Shown here: positions 15,132 to 24,129 of the stretch, piece after piece | How the letters are laid out: each line of letters opens with the position of its first letter | Position numbering within the stretch: the stretch's first letter is position 1 | NCBI RefSeq assembly: GCF_000250635.1 | Contig: NC_016940.1 | Coordinates: 2,914,501-2,978,500 of the forward strand | DNA length: 64,000 nucleotides | DNA from: Saprospira grandis str. Lewin | GTDB lineage: Bacteria > Bacteroidota > Bacteroidia > Chitinophagales > Saprospiraceae | Direction: 5' to 3' | Program-made: the position numbers and the translations under genes | Notes under the pieces: generated by a model | Told to the model about the DNA's origin: nothing | The model's input: only the letters and a program-made list of their open reading frames with translations | Database searches by the model: none

Positions 15132-16343
15132 ATGACGTATAGATGGACGGCCCTTTCGATCTTTATTTGGGCCCTATTGAGCTGCTCGACAATTTACGCT
15201 CAGGAGAATACCAAGCTGAGCAATAAAAAAGACGGGGGCTATATTTTTACGCTCCTCAATGACATTGAGGCGACCGAAGTGCAGAACCAAAACCGCACGG
15301 GGACCTGTTGGAGTTTTTCGGCTCTATCCTTTTTTGAGTCGGAATTGCTGCGGATGAAAAAGGGCAAGCACAATCTTTCTGAGATGTACATTGCTCGTCG
15401 GGCTTATTTGGATAAGGCCGTAAACTATGTGCGGATGCACGGCAACTTTAACTTTGGGCCAGGTGGTGCCTTTCATGACATTCCCTATGTGATTAAGCGT
15501 TATGGAATTGTGCCTCAGGAGGTTTATCAGGGCTTGGAGTATGGTATGGAAACGCACAACCACTCGGAGCTCAACAATATGTTGGAGGCCATGGTCAAGG
15601 AGGTAATTAAGGCGCCTCAGAAAAAGCTTACGCCCTCTTGGAAAAAGGCCATCAATGGGGTCTTGGATGCTTATTTGGGCGAAGTACCCGAAGAATTTGA
15701 GTATCAGGGCAAAACCTATACGCCGGAGTCTTATGCCAAAGAATTGGGTTTAGATATGGATGATTATGTGGTGATTACCTCTTTTACGCATCATCCGTTT
15801 TATGAGTCGTTTGTATTGGAGATTCCCGATAACTGGGCTTTTGGGTCTACCTATAATGTCCCTTTGGACGAGCTAGTAGAGATTACCAACAATGCTTTGG
15901 AAAAAGGCTTTGGGGTAGCTTGGGCCAGTGATGTATCGGAAAAAGGCTTTTCTTATCGCGATGGCTTGGCGATTGTGCCCAAAGATGAGCGCACAATTCG
16001 CATTAAGGGCCGTGACAACCGCAACTTTAGTGATGCGGGGGCAGAGAAAATTGGTTCTGCCTTTGATGAGCCCGTAGAAGAATTGGCTATTACGCAGGAA
16101 ATGCGTCAGGAGGCCTTTGACAACTACGAAACAACCGATGATCATGGCATGCACTTTACGGGTATGGTAGAAGATCAGCGGGGAACAAAGTACTACATTG
16201 TGAAAAACTCTTGGGGAAAAACCAATGATTGCGATGGCTACTTCTATGCTTCGGAGGCTTTCTTCCGTTATAAAACCACCAACATTATGGTGCATAAGGA
16301 TGGAATTCCGAAAAAGATCAAGAAGAAACTAGGCATCAAATAA
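15132..16343 (+). CDS. Exported C1-family (papain/bleomycin hydrolase-like) cysteine peptidase
   Basis: 403 aa. Signal peptide of about 23 residues ending in IYA. The papain-fold catalytic set is in place: oxyanion Gln53 in QNQNRTG, Cys59 in GTCWSF, His341 in GMHFTG and Asn359 in KNSWGK. The order and spacing fit the C1B group (PepC, bleomycin hydrolase), though it is shorter than the roughly 450-aa cytosolic enzymes and is exported. It likely cleaves or trims peptides in the periplasm or at the surface; specificity is unknown. Single gene with no close partner. Only a weak hairpin (16370-16397) follows. Confidence 0.88.
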   Translation: MTYRWTALSIFIWALLSCSTIYAQENTKLSNKKDGGYIFTLLNDIEATEVQNQNRTGTCWSFSALSFFESELLRMKKGKHNLSEMYIARRAYLDKAVNYVRMHGNFNFGPGGAFHDIPYVIKRYGIVPQEVYQGLEYGMETHNHSELNNMLEAMVKEVIKAPQKKLTPSWKKAINGVLDAYLGEVPEEFEYQGKTYTPESYAKELGLDMDDYVVITSFTHHPFYESFVLEIPDNWAFGSTYNVPLDELVEITNNALEKGFGVAWASDVSEKGFSYRDGLAIVPKDERTIRIKGRDNRNFSDAGAEKIGSAFDEPVEELAITQEMRQEAFDNYETTDDHGMHFTGMVEDQRGTKYYIVKNSWGKTNDCDGYFYASEAFFRYKTTNIMVHKDGIPKKIKKKLGIK

Positions 16344-16576
16344 AACTGTCTGGACAGGAACTATCTGCAGGCCCGAGCAAAATTGTTTGGGCCTCTTTTG
16401 GGTTAAAGGGGCTAGTTAATAGTTGCTTTGCCCTTAAATAGGACTTAAAAAAAAGGGGGGGCTTTTGCAAGCCCTAATAGTTTTACTAAATTTGCCAACT
16501 GATGAAACAGGTCTTAGGGCCTGTTTATCTGGATAAAACAGTTTATTTAGCATCCCTCAAACCTGCAAAACGCTAG

Positions 16577-16584
16577 TATTTTTG
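16577..16584 (+). promoter_or_regulatory. Possible -7 box before the DUF2723 gene
   Basis: TATTTTTG fits TAnnTTTG and lies 31 bp before the start codon. No TTG at correct -33 spacing is visible. A hairpin AAACAGG/CCTGTTT is at 16505-16527, just upstream. Confidence 0.4.
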
Positions 16585-16614
16585 CTAGAACATTGATTTT
16601 GCCAAACCAAAAAG

Positions 16615-19600
16615 ATGAATAATTTTAAGTTTTTGAACAACCTTACGGGTTGGCTCATGTTTGCTGTGGCTGCCACAGTTTACCTACTCACGGCCGAGCC
16701 CACGGGCAGTCTTTGGGATTGCGGTGAGTTTATTTCTGCCGCCTACAAACTGGAGGTGGTTCACCCACCCGGTGCTCCTTTATTTTTAATGATTGGGCGC
16801 ATGTTTGCTTTTGTGGCCGATACTTTTTCGGCGGATAAAGCCAATATTGCCTATGCCCTAAATGCGATGTCGGGCTTATCGACTGCGGCTTTGGTCTTAT
16901 TCATTTTTTGGTCCACTACCATTTTGGCCAAGCTCAGTTTGCTGGGCCATCGGGCGCAGGTGAGTAGCATGGGGGATAAGCTTGCTATTTTGGGTGCTGG
17001 TGTAGTGGCTGCCTTGTCTACTACTTTTGCCACCTCTGTTTGGTTTTCTGCCGTAGAGGGCGAGGTATATGCCATGTCTTCGGGCTTTACGGGCTTGGTG
17101 ATCTGGTCGGCTTTGCGTTGGTATGTGACCGACAATGCCCGTTCGGACCGCTGGTTGGTTTTTATTGCCTACATGATTGGCTTATCGATTGGGGTGCACT
17201 TATTGAGCTTGCTCGTGATTCCCTTTATTGCGCTTTTGTTTTACTACAAAAAGAGTCAGGTTCGGGAAACAGAGTTTAGCAGCAACATGATGTACAACGT
17301 CTTGGCTTTTGCGATTCTCGTTGGGGTGCAGTTTATTTCTACTTTGCCCGTTTGGTTGCATGTAATTTTTGCGCTTTGCGTACCTGCTATTTATATTTAT
17401 TCTGCGATTCAGGCGCCAGCAGCTGAGCGTAAGATTTGGCGGAATATGGGTCTTTCTTTTGCTATTGGCTTTGCGATTTTGATGTTTATGCAGGCCATAT
17501 TTATTCCGAAACTTCCTGAAATTGCGGCTGGTTTTGACTTTACTTTTGTCAATAATTTTGGCCTTCCTTTAGGCAGCGGAATGATCTTTTTTGTTTTGTT
17601 TTTGATTGGCCTAGTGGCTGCTGGAATTTACTATGCCGAAAGCAAAAAGAACTACTATCTACAGATGGGCGTCATGATGTTTGCGGTAGCCTTGATGGGT
17701 TTTTCTACCTATTCTTCTATCGTTATTCGCGCTGCGGCCAATACGCCGATCAACATGAACAAGCCCTCTGATCCTTATAGCTTGTTGTCTTATATCAACC
17801 GGGAACAATATGGAGAGCGTCCGCTTTCTTTTGGTCCTCACTTTGCCGCCGAAAATATTGGTTATGAAGCAGGGGATAAGGTCTATCGTCCTGTAGAAAA
17901 AGGCAATGGTTTCCGCTATGAGGTAGTGGCCGAAAAAGGAGGCTACAAATACAAGAAATCGGACCAAATGTTTTTCCCTCGTTTGGGCCATATGGACGAG
18001 GCGCGCAAAGCGCAGTATCGTCGCTGGCTCAATCTGGCCGATGGCGAAAAGCCCGATATGACGAACAACTTGGATTTCTTCTTCCGCTATCAGGTTGGTT
18101 GGATGTACTTCCGTTACTTTATGTGGAACTTTGCGGGCCGCCAAAATGCCAAGCAAGGGTTCTATGAAAATGATCCCACCAAAGGAAACTGGGTTTCTGG
18201 TATTGGTCCTCTAGATGGCATGCGCTTGATTCCGCAGTCTAATTTGCCCGAGTCGAGAAGTCAAGATAAAGGCCGCAATACTTATTATCTACTGCCCCTT
18301 ATTTTTGGTTTGATCGGTTTGGTCTTCCATATCCGCAGACGGCCACAAGATGCCCTAGCCTTGGGTATTCTTTTCCTCGTTACCGGTTTGGCGATTATCG
18401 TCTTCTCGAATCAGCCTCCTAGTGAGCCTCGTGAGCGGGATTACGTACTTGTAGGTTCTTTCTTTACCTTCTGTATGTGGATTGGCTTGGCCGTTCCCGC
18501 TATTTATAGCGAGCTCAAGCGAGTAATGGGTCAAGGACAGGCTGGCGCAGCTGTTGCCCTTGCCCTAGTTGTTACAGCGCCTATTATCATGGGCTTTGAG
18601 AACTGGGACGATCACTCTAGAGCAAAGCATACGGGAGCTCGTGATTATGCGACTAACTTCCTGATGTCTTGTGCGCCCAATGCTGTGATTTTCACTTATG
18701 GCGATAATGATACTTATCCACTTTGGTATGCTCAAGAAGTAGAAGGCATTCGGACCGATGTGCGGGTGGTTAACTTTAGTCTTTTGGCTGTAGATTGGTA
18801 CATTGACCAATTGCGCAGAACGATGAATGAGTCGCCTGCTATTGCCATGACAATTTCGCCAGCTGCTTATCGAGGAACGGCCAGAAATGCCCTGCCTATT
18901 CAAGCTTCTGGCCGCCCCATGAATTTGGTGGATGCTGTTCGCTTTATGGGCGAAAATCATCCTTCGGGTCAGGCGCCTAGCTATTTGCCTACGGATAATA
19001 TTGTGATTCCAGTAGACAAAAAAGCGGTGAGAGCCAATAAGGCTGTTTCTTCTACAGTAACGGATGAGCAAATTGCAGATCAGATTAGCTTCAAAATCAA
19101 TAAGCGCTTAGTTTTCAAGGATGAAATTGCGCTTTTGGATATTGTCGGAACCAATATGGCCAATGGCTGGACTCGTCCCATTTATTTTGCAGTGACTGTT
19201 CGCCCCGAAAAATTGGGCGGCTTTAAGGATTATCTGCAAATGGAAGGGATGGCGCTGCGCATTGTGCCCATCAAAACGCCTAGCCCCAACTCTTATGCGG
19301 GAGCTATGGGCATGGGCCGCATCGAGCTGGATAGTATGTACCGCAATGTAGTTGAACGCTTTAGCTGGGGTGGTTTTGATCAGCATGAGATGTTTGTAGA
19401 CGAAAGCTATGCGCCTAGTGTACAAACTACTCAGTTTGCCATGGTTCGCCTAGCTAGAGAATTGGCCGCTGCTGGCGATAAGGAAAGAGCATTGAATGTT
19501 TTGGATAAGCTCTTTGAAGGCTTTCCTCATATGAACTTCCCCTTAGACGAGGGCTACAGCCGCTTGCAGGCCCTAGAGATGTACGCCAACCTTCAAGCTG

Positions 19601-20133
19601 GCGATAAGGCCGTACCTCATTTGAAGGACCTCAGCCTTACTCTAGCCGATAAGATGGGGTATTATGCTCAGTTTGTGGCGCCTTACAGCCTTGGCGAATT
19701 TGCCCAGAAATTTGGCAGCCTACAGCAACAGTTTGATGCAAAACGGAATCAGTTGCAGCAAATGGTGCAGATGATGAACCAAGCGCCCGAAAATAGTCCG
19801 CAAAAGCAACAGCTTTATCAGCAGGCGGTACAATTGAACAATGAAGTAGGACAGTTGGAGGCTCAGAAAGAGGCCTTGCTAAAGGATACGGATAATCCAG
19901 AAATGGCCACCGTATTTAGCGATGAGCTTTCTTTGGCCATCTCACAAAGCAATTTGGTGAAGCGTCTAGCTGGCCAAATTGGGAACCAAGAGCTCCTCAA
20001 TACGTACAATGAACTCTTTACGCCTTTGGGCTTTGAGCAAGCTTCTGCTGGCGCTGCGCCGGCTCCAGCTCCTCAGCCTGCTCCTGAGCAAGACAAAGAG
20101 GAAGCTCCCGAATCTATTTCTGTAGATTCTTAG
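16615..20133 (+). CDS. DUF2723 family polytopic membrane protein (TMEM260-like, putative glycosyltransferase fold)
   Basis: 1172 aa. About a dozen transmembrane helices fill residues 10-390 and 545-670. The N-terminal signature TAEPTGSLWDCGEFISAAYKL and VHPPGAPLFLMIGRMFA (about 26-65) is diagnostic of DUF2723. A luminal or periplasmic region with SNQPPSEPRERDYVL and TYGDNDTYPLWYAQEVEGIRTDVRVVNFSLL follows, then a soluble C-terminal third with a Gln-rich coiled stretch and a Pro/Ala tail. DUF2723 is related to GT-C mannosyltransferases, and its eukaryotic relative TMEM260 is an O-mannosyltransferase. An envelope glycosylation role in Bacteroidota is therefore plausible but unproven for this protein. 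Terminator at 20153-20186. Confidence 0.92.
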   Translation: MNNFKFLNNLTGWLMFAVAATVYLLTAEPTGSLWDCGEFISAAYKLEVVHPPGAPLFLMIGRMFAFVADTFSADKANIAYALNAMSGLSTAALVLFIFWSTTILAKLSLLGHRAQVSSMGDKLAILGAGVVAALSTTFATSVWFSAVEGEVYAMSSGFTGLVIWSALRWYVTDNARSDRWLVFIAYMIGLSIGVHLLSLLVIPFIALLFYYKKSQVRETEFSSNMMYNVLAFAILVGVQFISTLPVWLHVIFALCVPAIYIYSAIQAPAAERKIWRNMGLSFAIGFAILMFMQAIFIPKLPEIAAGFDFTFVNNFGLPLGSGMIFFVLFLIGLVAAGIYYAESKKNYYLQMGVMMFAVALMGFSTYSSIVIRAAANTPINMNKPSDPYSLLSYINREQYGERPLSFGPHFAAENIGYEAGDKVYRPVEKGNGFRYEVVAEKGGYKYKKSDQMFFPRLGHMDEARKAQYRRWLNLADGEKPDMTNNLDFFFRYQVGWMYFRYFMWNFAGRQNAKQGFYENDPTKGNWVSGIGPLDGMRLIPQSNLPESRSQDKGRNTYYLLPLIFGLIGLVFHIRRRPQDALALGILFLVTGLAIIVFSNQPPSEPRERDYVLVGSFFTFCMWIGLAVPAIYSELKRVMGQGQAGAAVALALVVTAPIIMGFENWDDHSRAKHTGARDYATNFLMSCAPNAVIFTYGDNDTYPLWYAQEVEGIRTDVRVVNFSLLAVDWYIDQLRRTMNESPAIAMTISPAAYRGTARNALPIQASGRPMNLVDAVRFMGENHPSGQAPSYLPTDNIVIPVDKKAVRANKAVSSTVTDEQIADQISFKINKRLVFKDEIALLDIVGTNMANGWTRPIYFAVTVRPEKLGGFKDYLQMEGMALRIVPIKTPSPNSYAGAMGMGRIELDSMYRNVVERFSWGGFDQHEMFVDESYAPSVQTTQFAMVRLARELAAAGDKERALNVLDKLFEGFPHMNFPLDEGYSRLQALEMYANLQAGDKAVPHLKDLSLTLADKMGYYAQFVAPYSLGEFAQKFGSLQQQFDAKRNQLQQMVQMMNQAPENSPQKQQLYQQAVQLNNEVGQLEAQKEALLKDTDNPEMATVFSDELSLAISQSNLVKRLAGQIGNQELLNTYNELFTPLGFEQASAGAAPAPAPQPAPEQDKEEAPESISVDS

Positions 20134-20152
20134 GGCTTCTGCCATAGATGCA

Positions 20153-20186
20153 AAAAAGCCAGTCTCGCTAGAGGCTGGCTTTTTTA
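20153..20186 (+). terminator. Terminator of the DUF2723 gene
   Basis: Stem AAAAAGCCAG / CTGGCTTTTT with inner CTC/GAG pairing and a GCTA loop, then T residues. Confidence 0.85.
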
Positions 20187-20218
20187 TGCTCCTATAAGAA
20201 CTGTTTTACTGCGGTTTT

Positions 20219-20354
20219 GGGGCCCGCGGCCAGCAAGCTGGCCGCCGCTATGCTGCGGGGCTCACAGGTCTGTTCGGCCCTGCGCCGCCTTCGGCGGCTG
20301 GGTCTGGCCTTCGGCCACCCCTACGCAGCGCTGGGCCTGCGGCGGCTTCGCCGC
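20219..20354 (-). repeat. GC-rich modular hairpin element, copy R4
   Basis: Reverse copy: GGGGCCCGC, hairpin GGCCAGC/GCTGGCC, CGCTATGCTGCGGGGCTCAC, hairpin 2 GCCGCC/GGCGGC with loop TTC, GGTCTGG, hairpin 1 GGCC/GGCC with loop TTC, outer hairpin GGCGGC/GCCGCC. Confidence 0.85.
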
Positions 20355-20479
20355 CTTAAAATGGCATTTTGTTTAGACAGCCCTTTGGGCTGATTGGACC
20401 CGGCCGGCGGTAGGCGGCTGGCCACTTTTTTCTTTGCGCTTTAGCTAAAATTAGCCCTCAATATATTGCATTTCAGGCA

Positions 20480-20577
20480 AGGGGGTACCGCAAAGCCGCT
20501 TCCGCCTGGGGGCAGGCCTTGTTGGCCTTGGGGGCCAACAAAGCCTGCATGGCCTTCGGCCCTTCGGGCCTCAGCTT
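20480..20577. repeat. Diverged GC-rich hairpin block (R5) beyond gene A
   Basis: Contains a long hairpin around 20515-20547 (AGGCCTTGTTGGCC / GGCCAACAAAGCCT, one mismatch) and then GGCC/GGCC hairpins with TTC loops. It lacks the GGTCTGG and CTCGGCCC linkers of the main family. The end GGGCCTCAG-TTCTAATAATC is repeated at 22889-22911. The gap 20134-20577 otherwise holds the terminator and copy R4. Confidence 0.6.
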
Positions 20578-21141
20578 CTAATAATCAATATCATACAGCT
20601 TCATATCCCGACTACTTTTGGCTTTATCATTAACTAAGCAGAAATAATAAGCCGTATCTGCCAAATCAAAAAAGCCATATTCATAGAGATTATACTTAAA
20701 GGCATTGGGGCTATTGGGATAAGGAAAAGCCTCTCTTTGGTCCTCCTGAACTAATATAATTTCATCGCTCCAAGCCTCCTTAATGATTAGGTCTCCCTTT
20801 TGGGCCTTCCTCCAAAATTTTAGGGTATCCCCAGCAGGAGGTAAAATCAGTTGTTTAGGCGTCCCAAAGGAGTCGATCACAATAAAATGAATAGAGCTAC
20901 TAAACGGCCCTAGACTTCCCTCTTTTTTAGCTAAGAGCATCCCCTTAAAATGAATTTTGTTAATTACCAACTGTTCACAATCCTCCCTACTGATTAGATA
21001 ATCCCAATGGCCCAACAAAAAGAAAAGCAGAGCCGCTACAATAGCGATTACTATAACGGCTATTGTAAGGAAGGAATAGATGTTATACACCCAATCAAGG
21101 AGCTTGTTAATGATTTTGAATGGTTTTTTAGTTGAGGACAT
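20578..21141 (-). CDS. Hypothetical membrane-anchored protein, 187 aa (gene A)
   Basis: One transmembrane helix at about residues 15-45 (IYSFLTIAVIVIAIVAALLF), followed by a soluble domain of about 140 residues with a Cys near 56 and another near 170. No known motif. Its last codons (DIDY-stop) with adjoining sequence are repeated directly after gene B at 22905-22921. It belongs to the 20.5-24 kb cluster of small envelope genes with duplicated 3' ends. Confidence 0.7.
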   Translation of the reverse strand: MSSTKKPFKIINKLLDWVYNIYSFLTIAVIVIAIVAALLFFLLGHWDYLISREDCEQLVINKIHFKGMLLAKKEGSLGPFSSSIHFIVIDSFGTPKQLILPPAGDTLKFWRKAQKGDLIIKEAWSDEIILVQEDQREAFPYPNSPNAFKYNLYEYGFFDLADTAYYFCLVNDKAKSSRDMKLYDIDY

Positions 21142-21167
21142 ATTCTTTGTTTGATATTATGCTACAA

Positions 21168-21279
21168 TCACTCCTTTTCTGGACGGAAAGGCCAGGGCAG
21201 CTCCTCAGACAGTTTAAGTTTTAAGGTAAAGCGTGAAATAGAACCTCCATGCTCATAGATATAGTTTTTCTTCTCTTTG
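21168..21279 (-). pseudogene. 3' remnant of a paralog of gene B (22924-23424)
   Basis: Minus-strand reading gives KEKKNYIYEHGGSISRF, then the last 20 residues of gene B unchanged, and the same stop codon. The match to gene B is close over about 110 bp and continues about 18 bp beyond the stop. Upstream of 21279 similarity ends abruptly at the GC-rich element F5 and there is no start codon. It is a truncated duplicate left between gene A and F5. Confidence 0.8.
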
Positions 21280-21295
21280 CACAGCCTATATTTTG

Positions 21296-21534
21296 CTGCC
21301 GAAGCGGAAAGCCAAGAGCCGCACAACAGTTGAGCGGCCTAGCGATGTGCAGCAGTGGCCGTCAGGCCAGACCAAGGCGCTTTGCGCCGCAGGGCCGAGC
21401 AACCCGACCAACGGGAGCCGACGCAGCGAAGCAAGTAATAGCGAGCTGCGACAACCAGCCCCTATAGGGGCGCCAGTTCGACGACCATAGGGAGTAAACG
21501 TAGCGCCGCAAGGCGAAGCCGCAGCGGAGGCCCC
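21296..21534 (+). repeat. GC-rich modular hairpin element, copy F5
   Basis: Forward copy with the extended left end TGCCGAAGCGGAAAGCCAAG shared with F6. Hairpin 1 TGGCC/GGCCA with loop GTCA; hairpin 2 GGCGC/GCGCC with loop TTT; a short irregular insert in the core; tail hairpin CCCCTATAGGGG with GCCAGTTCGACGACCAT; final GCCGCAAGGCGAAGCCGC-type hairpins and GAGGCCCC. Most of the gap 21142-21565 is this element plus the gene B remnant. Confidence 0.85.
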
Positions 21535-21565
21535 AAAACATAGGCAAAAAAATAGAATTAAAAGG

Positions 21566-22087
21566 CTATTCTAAGGGAATAGGTTGATCAAGTGGTAGGT
21601 AGTCAGGACAAGCTTGCTGAAAAGAAATGCTCTTTCTTTTTATGCCCAAACTAGGGGCTGAAAAAATAAGCTGGTTTCCCAACAAACTAAAACTATGCTT
21701 AGGGTAAGGGCCAAGTAGATAGCGGCCAATCAGCTGATGCTGACTATTAAAAACAGAAAGGCTGCTGCTTCCAAGTTGAGTGCTTTGGCTAGCTATGCTA
21801 TGTATAAAGTGGAGCTTGTCTTGCCCCTGAATGCTCCCCAAATAATGGAAATACAAACTACTATCCTCAGTTTGAGGAATAAGGTACCACTTATTGGGGA
21901 TGCCCTCAGCCAGAACTTTTGCCCAAGGCCCTGAAGCAACAGTATCTAAACTAAAGGCCAGCTCAAATAACTCATTGTTTTCGCAAAAATGAGCGGGCAA
22001 CTCAACGGTTACGACTTTGGGTGGCTCCTTTTTAGGCTGACAAGCTGAAAAAGCCAAACAGAGACAAACTAGATTAAACCATTTCAT
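21566..22087 (-). CDS. Hypothetical lipoprotein, 173 aa (gene C, paralog of gene D)
   Basis: Lipoprotein signal MKWFNLVCLCLAFSAC (Cys at 16). The mature domain shares its framework with the upstream gene D: -LAE--PNKWY-I, then Y-YLG-I, -L-GRYLLG-YP, G-QLIF. Start overlaps gene D's stop by four bases, so the pair is translationally coupled and arose by duplication. Its 3' end (about 68 bp) is duplicated at 23445-23512. Function unknown. Confidence 0.8.
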   Translation of the reverse strand: MKWFNLVCLCLAFSACQPKKEPPKVVTVELPAHFCENNELFELAFSLDTVASGPWAKVLAEGIPNKWYLIPQTEDSSLYFHYLGSIQGQDKLHFIHSIASQSTQLGSSSLSVFNSQHQLIGRYLLGPYPKHSFSLLGNQLIFSAPSLGIKRKSISFQQACPDYLPLDQPIPLE

Positions 22088-22704
22088 TGGGCCAGATTTG
22101 AAGCAGGATGTAAAGGATAAAAACCAGAAAGTGAACAGCTGTCATAAATACCTCGCGAAGGAATCCCTTTCGCAAAACTGAGGCTGTAGTGCCCACAATC
22201 TTGCTCAAAAATTAGGGATTGGCCCAAAATGCCCTTGGGCAATAAATCAGTGTAATTTGATAGCTGATAATAGCCCAATAAGCGATTATCTGCAGCATAA
22301 CAATAAAGCGCTGCATAACTCCTATGCACCCTACACTCCATAGATGCAGACACCAGCCGCTGAACAAATTTAAAGGTATCTTGCTCTTCACTGACAATTT
22401 CCCCCAAGTAAGAGAGGTAGAAATGAGGAAAATCAGTTTGCTCAGTTGATATATAGTACCATTTATTAGGGAGGCTCTCGGCCAAAATTTCCAATTGAAA
22501 AGCCGCTAACTCCTGCTGATAATTATGCTGCTCTAGCGGCAGCTGCACACTATCTATAAAAACCGCTAGCCCTAAAACAGTATGCGGCTGGCAGTCTGCA
22601 GGAGAAACTTGTAAATAACGAATTGGACTTGCTTGCTTGGTCGGCTTTTCTTCGGTACAAGACAGCAGCAAAAGCAAAAAGAGTCCACTAAATAGAAATT
22701 TCAT
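22084..22704 (-). CDS. Hypothetical lipoprotein, 206 aa (gene D, paralog of gene C)
   Basis: Lipoprotein signal MKFLFSGLFLLLLLSC (Cys at 16) and a Lys/Glu/Thr linker. The conserved core has LAESLPNKWYYIS, FYLSYLGEIV, NRLLGYYQLSNY and GQSLIFEQ. It also has several extra cysteines (CRVHRSYAALYCY, DCGHYSL, DSCSL). First gene of a two-gene unit with gene C. No homologous family recognised. Confidence 0.8.
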   Translation of the reverse strand: MKFLFSGLFLLLLLSCTEEKPTKQASPIRYLQVSPADCQPHTVLGLAVFIDSVQLPLEQHNYQQELAAFQLEILAESLPNKWYYISTEQTDFPHFYLSYLGEIVSEEQDTFKFVQRLVSASMECRVHRSYAALYCYAADNRLLGYYQLSNYTDLLPKGILGQSLIFEQDCGHYSLSFAKGIPSRGIYDSCSLSGFYPLHPASNLAQ

Positions 22705-22727
22705 AGGCTAACTTTTACTGCGGTTTT

Positions 22728-22873
22728 GGGGCCCGCGGCCAGCAAGCTGGCCGCCGCTATGCTAAATTTAATGAGGGTTTCAACCCTCATCGATATATCA
22801 TCGCAAAGCGATACATACCATTGTTGCGGTGGGTTTTAAGCTACCGAAATGGGCCTGCGGCGGCTTCGCCGCC
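22728..22873 (-). repeat. GC-rich element copy R6 with its centre replaced
   Basis: It begins like R4 (GGGGCCCGCGGCCAGC/GCTGGCC...CGCCGCTATGCT). Where the GCTCGGCCC core and hairpins 1 and 2 should follow, there is ATGAGGGTTTC/AACCCTCAT (22771-22790) and ATCGC/GCGAT, the same palindromes that are inserted in R2. It ends with the usual GGCCTGCGGCGGC/GCCGCC. Confidence 0.75.
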
Positions 22874-22923
22874 TTAAAATGGCCTTCGGGCCTCAGTTTC
22901 TAATAATCAATATTATACTACGA

Positions 22924-23424
22924 TCACTCCTTTTCTGGACGAAAAGGCCAAGGCAGCTCCTCAGACAGCTTAAGTTTTAAGGTAAAGTCTGAAAAATTAT
23001 CTCCATGCTTATAGATATAGTTTTTCTTCTCTTTTTCTGAAGCCCATTCTAAGTCGAAATAAAATTTCTTATCTGCGAATACCTTGGCCAAAGACTGACC
23101 AAGAATATTACACTCTTTACAACTGATTTCCTCTTCACAGGACGGAATAATATTATAAACTCGATAAATAGAATCATTGGAGCTATTCTCTTTGACAAAG
23201 GCTATGTAAAAAAGTGGCTGCTGTTTTATCTTTGCCCAGTATTCTTCCGAGTTGTATTTTAGTACCTCTTCTTCTAGATTGAAATCAATATAAACATAAA
23301 CGTTCATGCTGCTTGGAAAAAGCCTAGGATAATATATAAACAAGCTCCTTGTACTATCCTGCTGCGCCTGAGCTAGCCAACTAAAAGAGAGCGAGAAAAA
23401 TAGAATCAAAAGGTAGTTATTCAT
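22924..23424 (-). CDS. Hypothetical secreted protein, 166 aa (gene B)
   Basis: Signal peptide of about 20 residues ending in AQA. Acidic and aromatic mature part, with two Cys pairs (SCEEEISCKECN). No known domain. A truncated copy of its 3' third lies at 21168-21279. It is preceded on the minus strand by the stub of gene C and followed by the stub of gene A, so it sits inside a rearranged segment. Confidence 0.7.
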   Translation of the reverse strand: MNNYLLILFFSLSFSWLAQAQQDSTRSLFIYYPRLFPSSMNVYVYIDFNLEEEVLKYNSEEYWAKIKQQPLFYIAFVKENSSNDSIYRVYNIIPSCEEEISCKECNILGQSLAKVFADKKFYFDLEWASEKEKKNYIYKHGDNFSDFTLKLKLSEELPWPFRPEKE

Positions 23425-23444
23425 TGCTAGAGGGAGTTAAAAGG

Positions 23445-23512
23445 CTATTGTAAGGGAATAGGTTGATCAAGTAGTAGGTAGTCAGGACAAGCTTGCTGAA
23501 AAGAAATGCTTT
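23445..23512 (-). pseudogene. Duplicated 3' stub of gene C
   Basis: Minus frame reads KSISFQQACPDYLLLDQPIP, then LQ and stop, nearly identical to the last 22 residues of gene C. It has no start and abuts the stop codon of the 162-aa gene at 23514. Similarity also continues about 8 bp past the stop. Confidence 0.8.
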
Positions 23513-23513
23513 T

Positions 23514-24002
23514 CTATTCTTCTATTTGTTGCTGATCACTTTTGCGGCCATACTTTTTAAAACAAACTTGTAGCCGCTCATAGGCAGTAGCATAACCTGG
23601 CAAACTACTACTAGCCAAGGCAGCCAGTAAGTGATAAACCAAACTACTTTGGCCATAGGCCTCACTGCCCACTAAGGCGGCACTATCCTTTAAGCGCTTC
23701 AATAACTGCTCTACCTGAATAATGAGCTGCTGCAACTGCTCATATAGAGCCAAATCTTTTGCAATTTCATCGGCGCCAATATGAGGCGGCAAAGGCAAAT
23801 CTACATAATTCATGACGGCTAGCGTCTCTTGTACAAAATTATGATGGTCCAAATTGATCCGCTTGAGCATTTTGAGCTCTTTGCTGTCTAGCTCTGTTAA
23901 AAAAGAAAGGATTTGTTGACAGTTGTCGAGCTGTTGTTTTAGGTCTTGCATCTCCTGATCTGTTAATACTCTGGAGATCCGATTGAGATTTAAATTCGCC
24001 AT
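23514..24002 (-). CDS. Hypothetical helical protein, 162 aa (gene E)
   Basis: No signal peptide. Sequence is strongly helical with Leu/Gln heptads (about 15-60 and 80-110: QEMQDLKQQLDNCQQILSFL and YEQLQQLIIQVEQLLKRLKD), suggesting a coiled coil. No catalytic motif. Its 3' end is directly joined to the gene C stub. Cytosolic by appearance, in contrast to its secreted neighbours. Family not recognised. Confidence 0.7.
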   Translation of the reverse strand: MANLNLNRISRVLTDQEMQDLKQQLDNCQQILSFLTELDSKELKMLKRINLDHHNFVQETLAVMNYVDLPLPPHIGADEIAKDLALYEQLQQLIIQVEQLLKRLKDSAALVGSEAYGQSSLVYHLLAALASSSLPGYATAYERLQVCFKKYGRKSDQQQIEE

Positions 24003-24129
24003 ATCGATCTGTTTTTTTGTAGTTTTTTTTAGTTAGAACTTTGTCTATATGCTATTTATGGCGAAAACTGGATTATTGTTACCTCTTTAGTCGGACTTTT
24101 TCTAAAAAAAGTAACTCTTCTGCTAAATG

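Noticed and set aside
21249-21547. Coding frames across the F5 element and the gene B remnant
   Set aside because: They merge pseudogene and repeat sequence, have no signal or domain, and lie across module boundaries.
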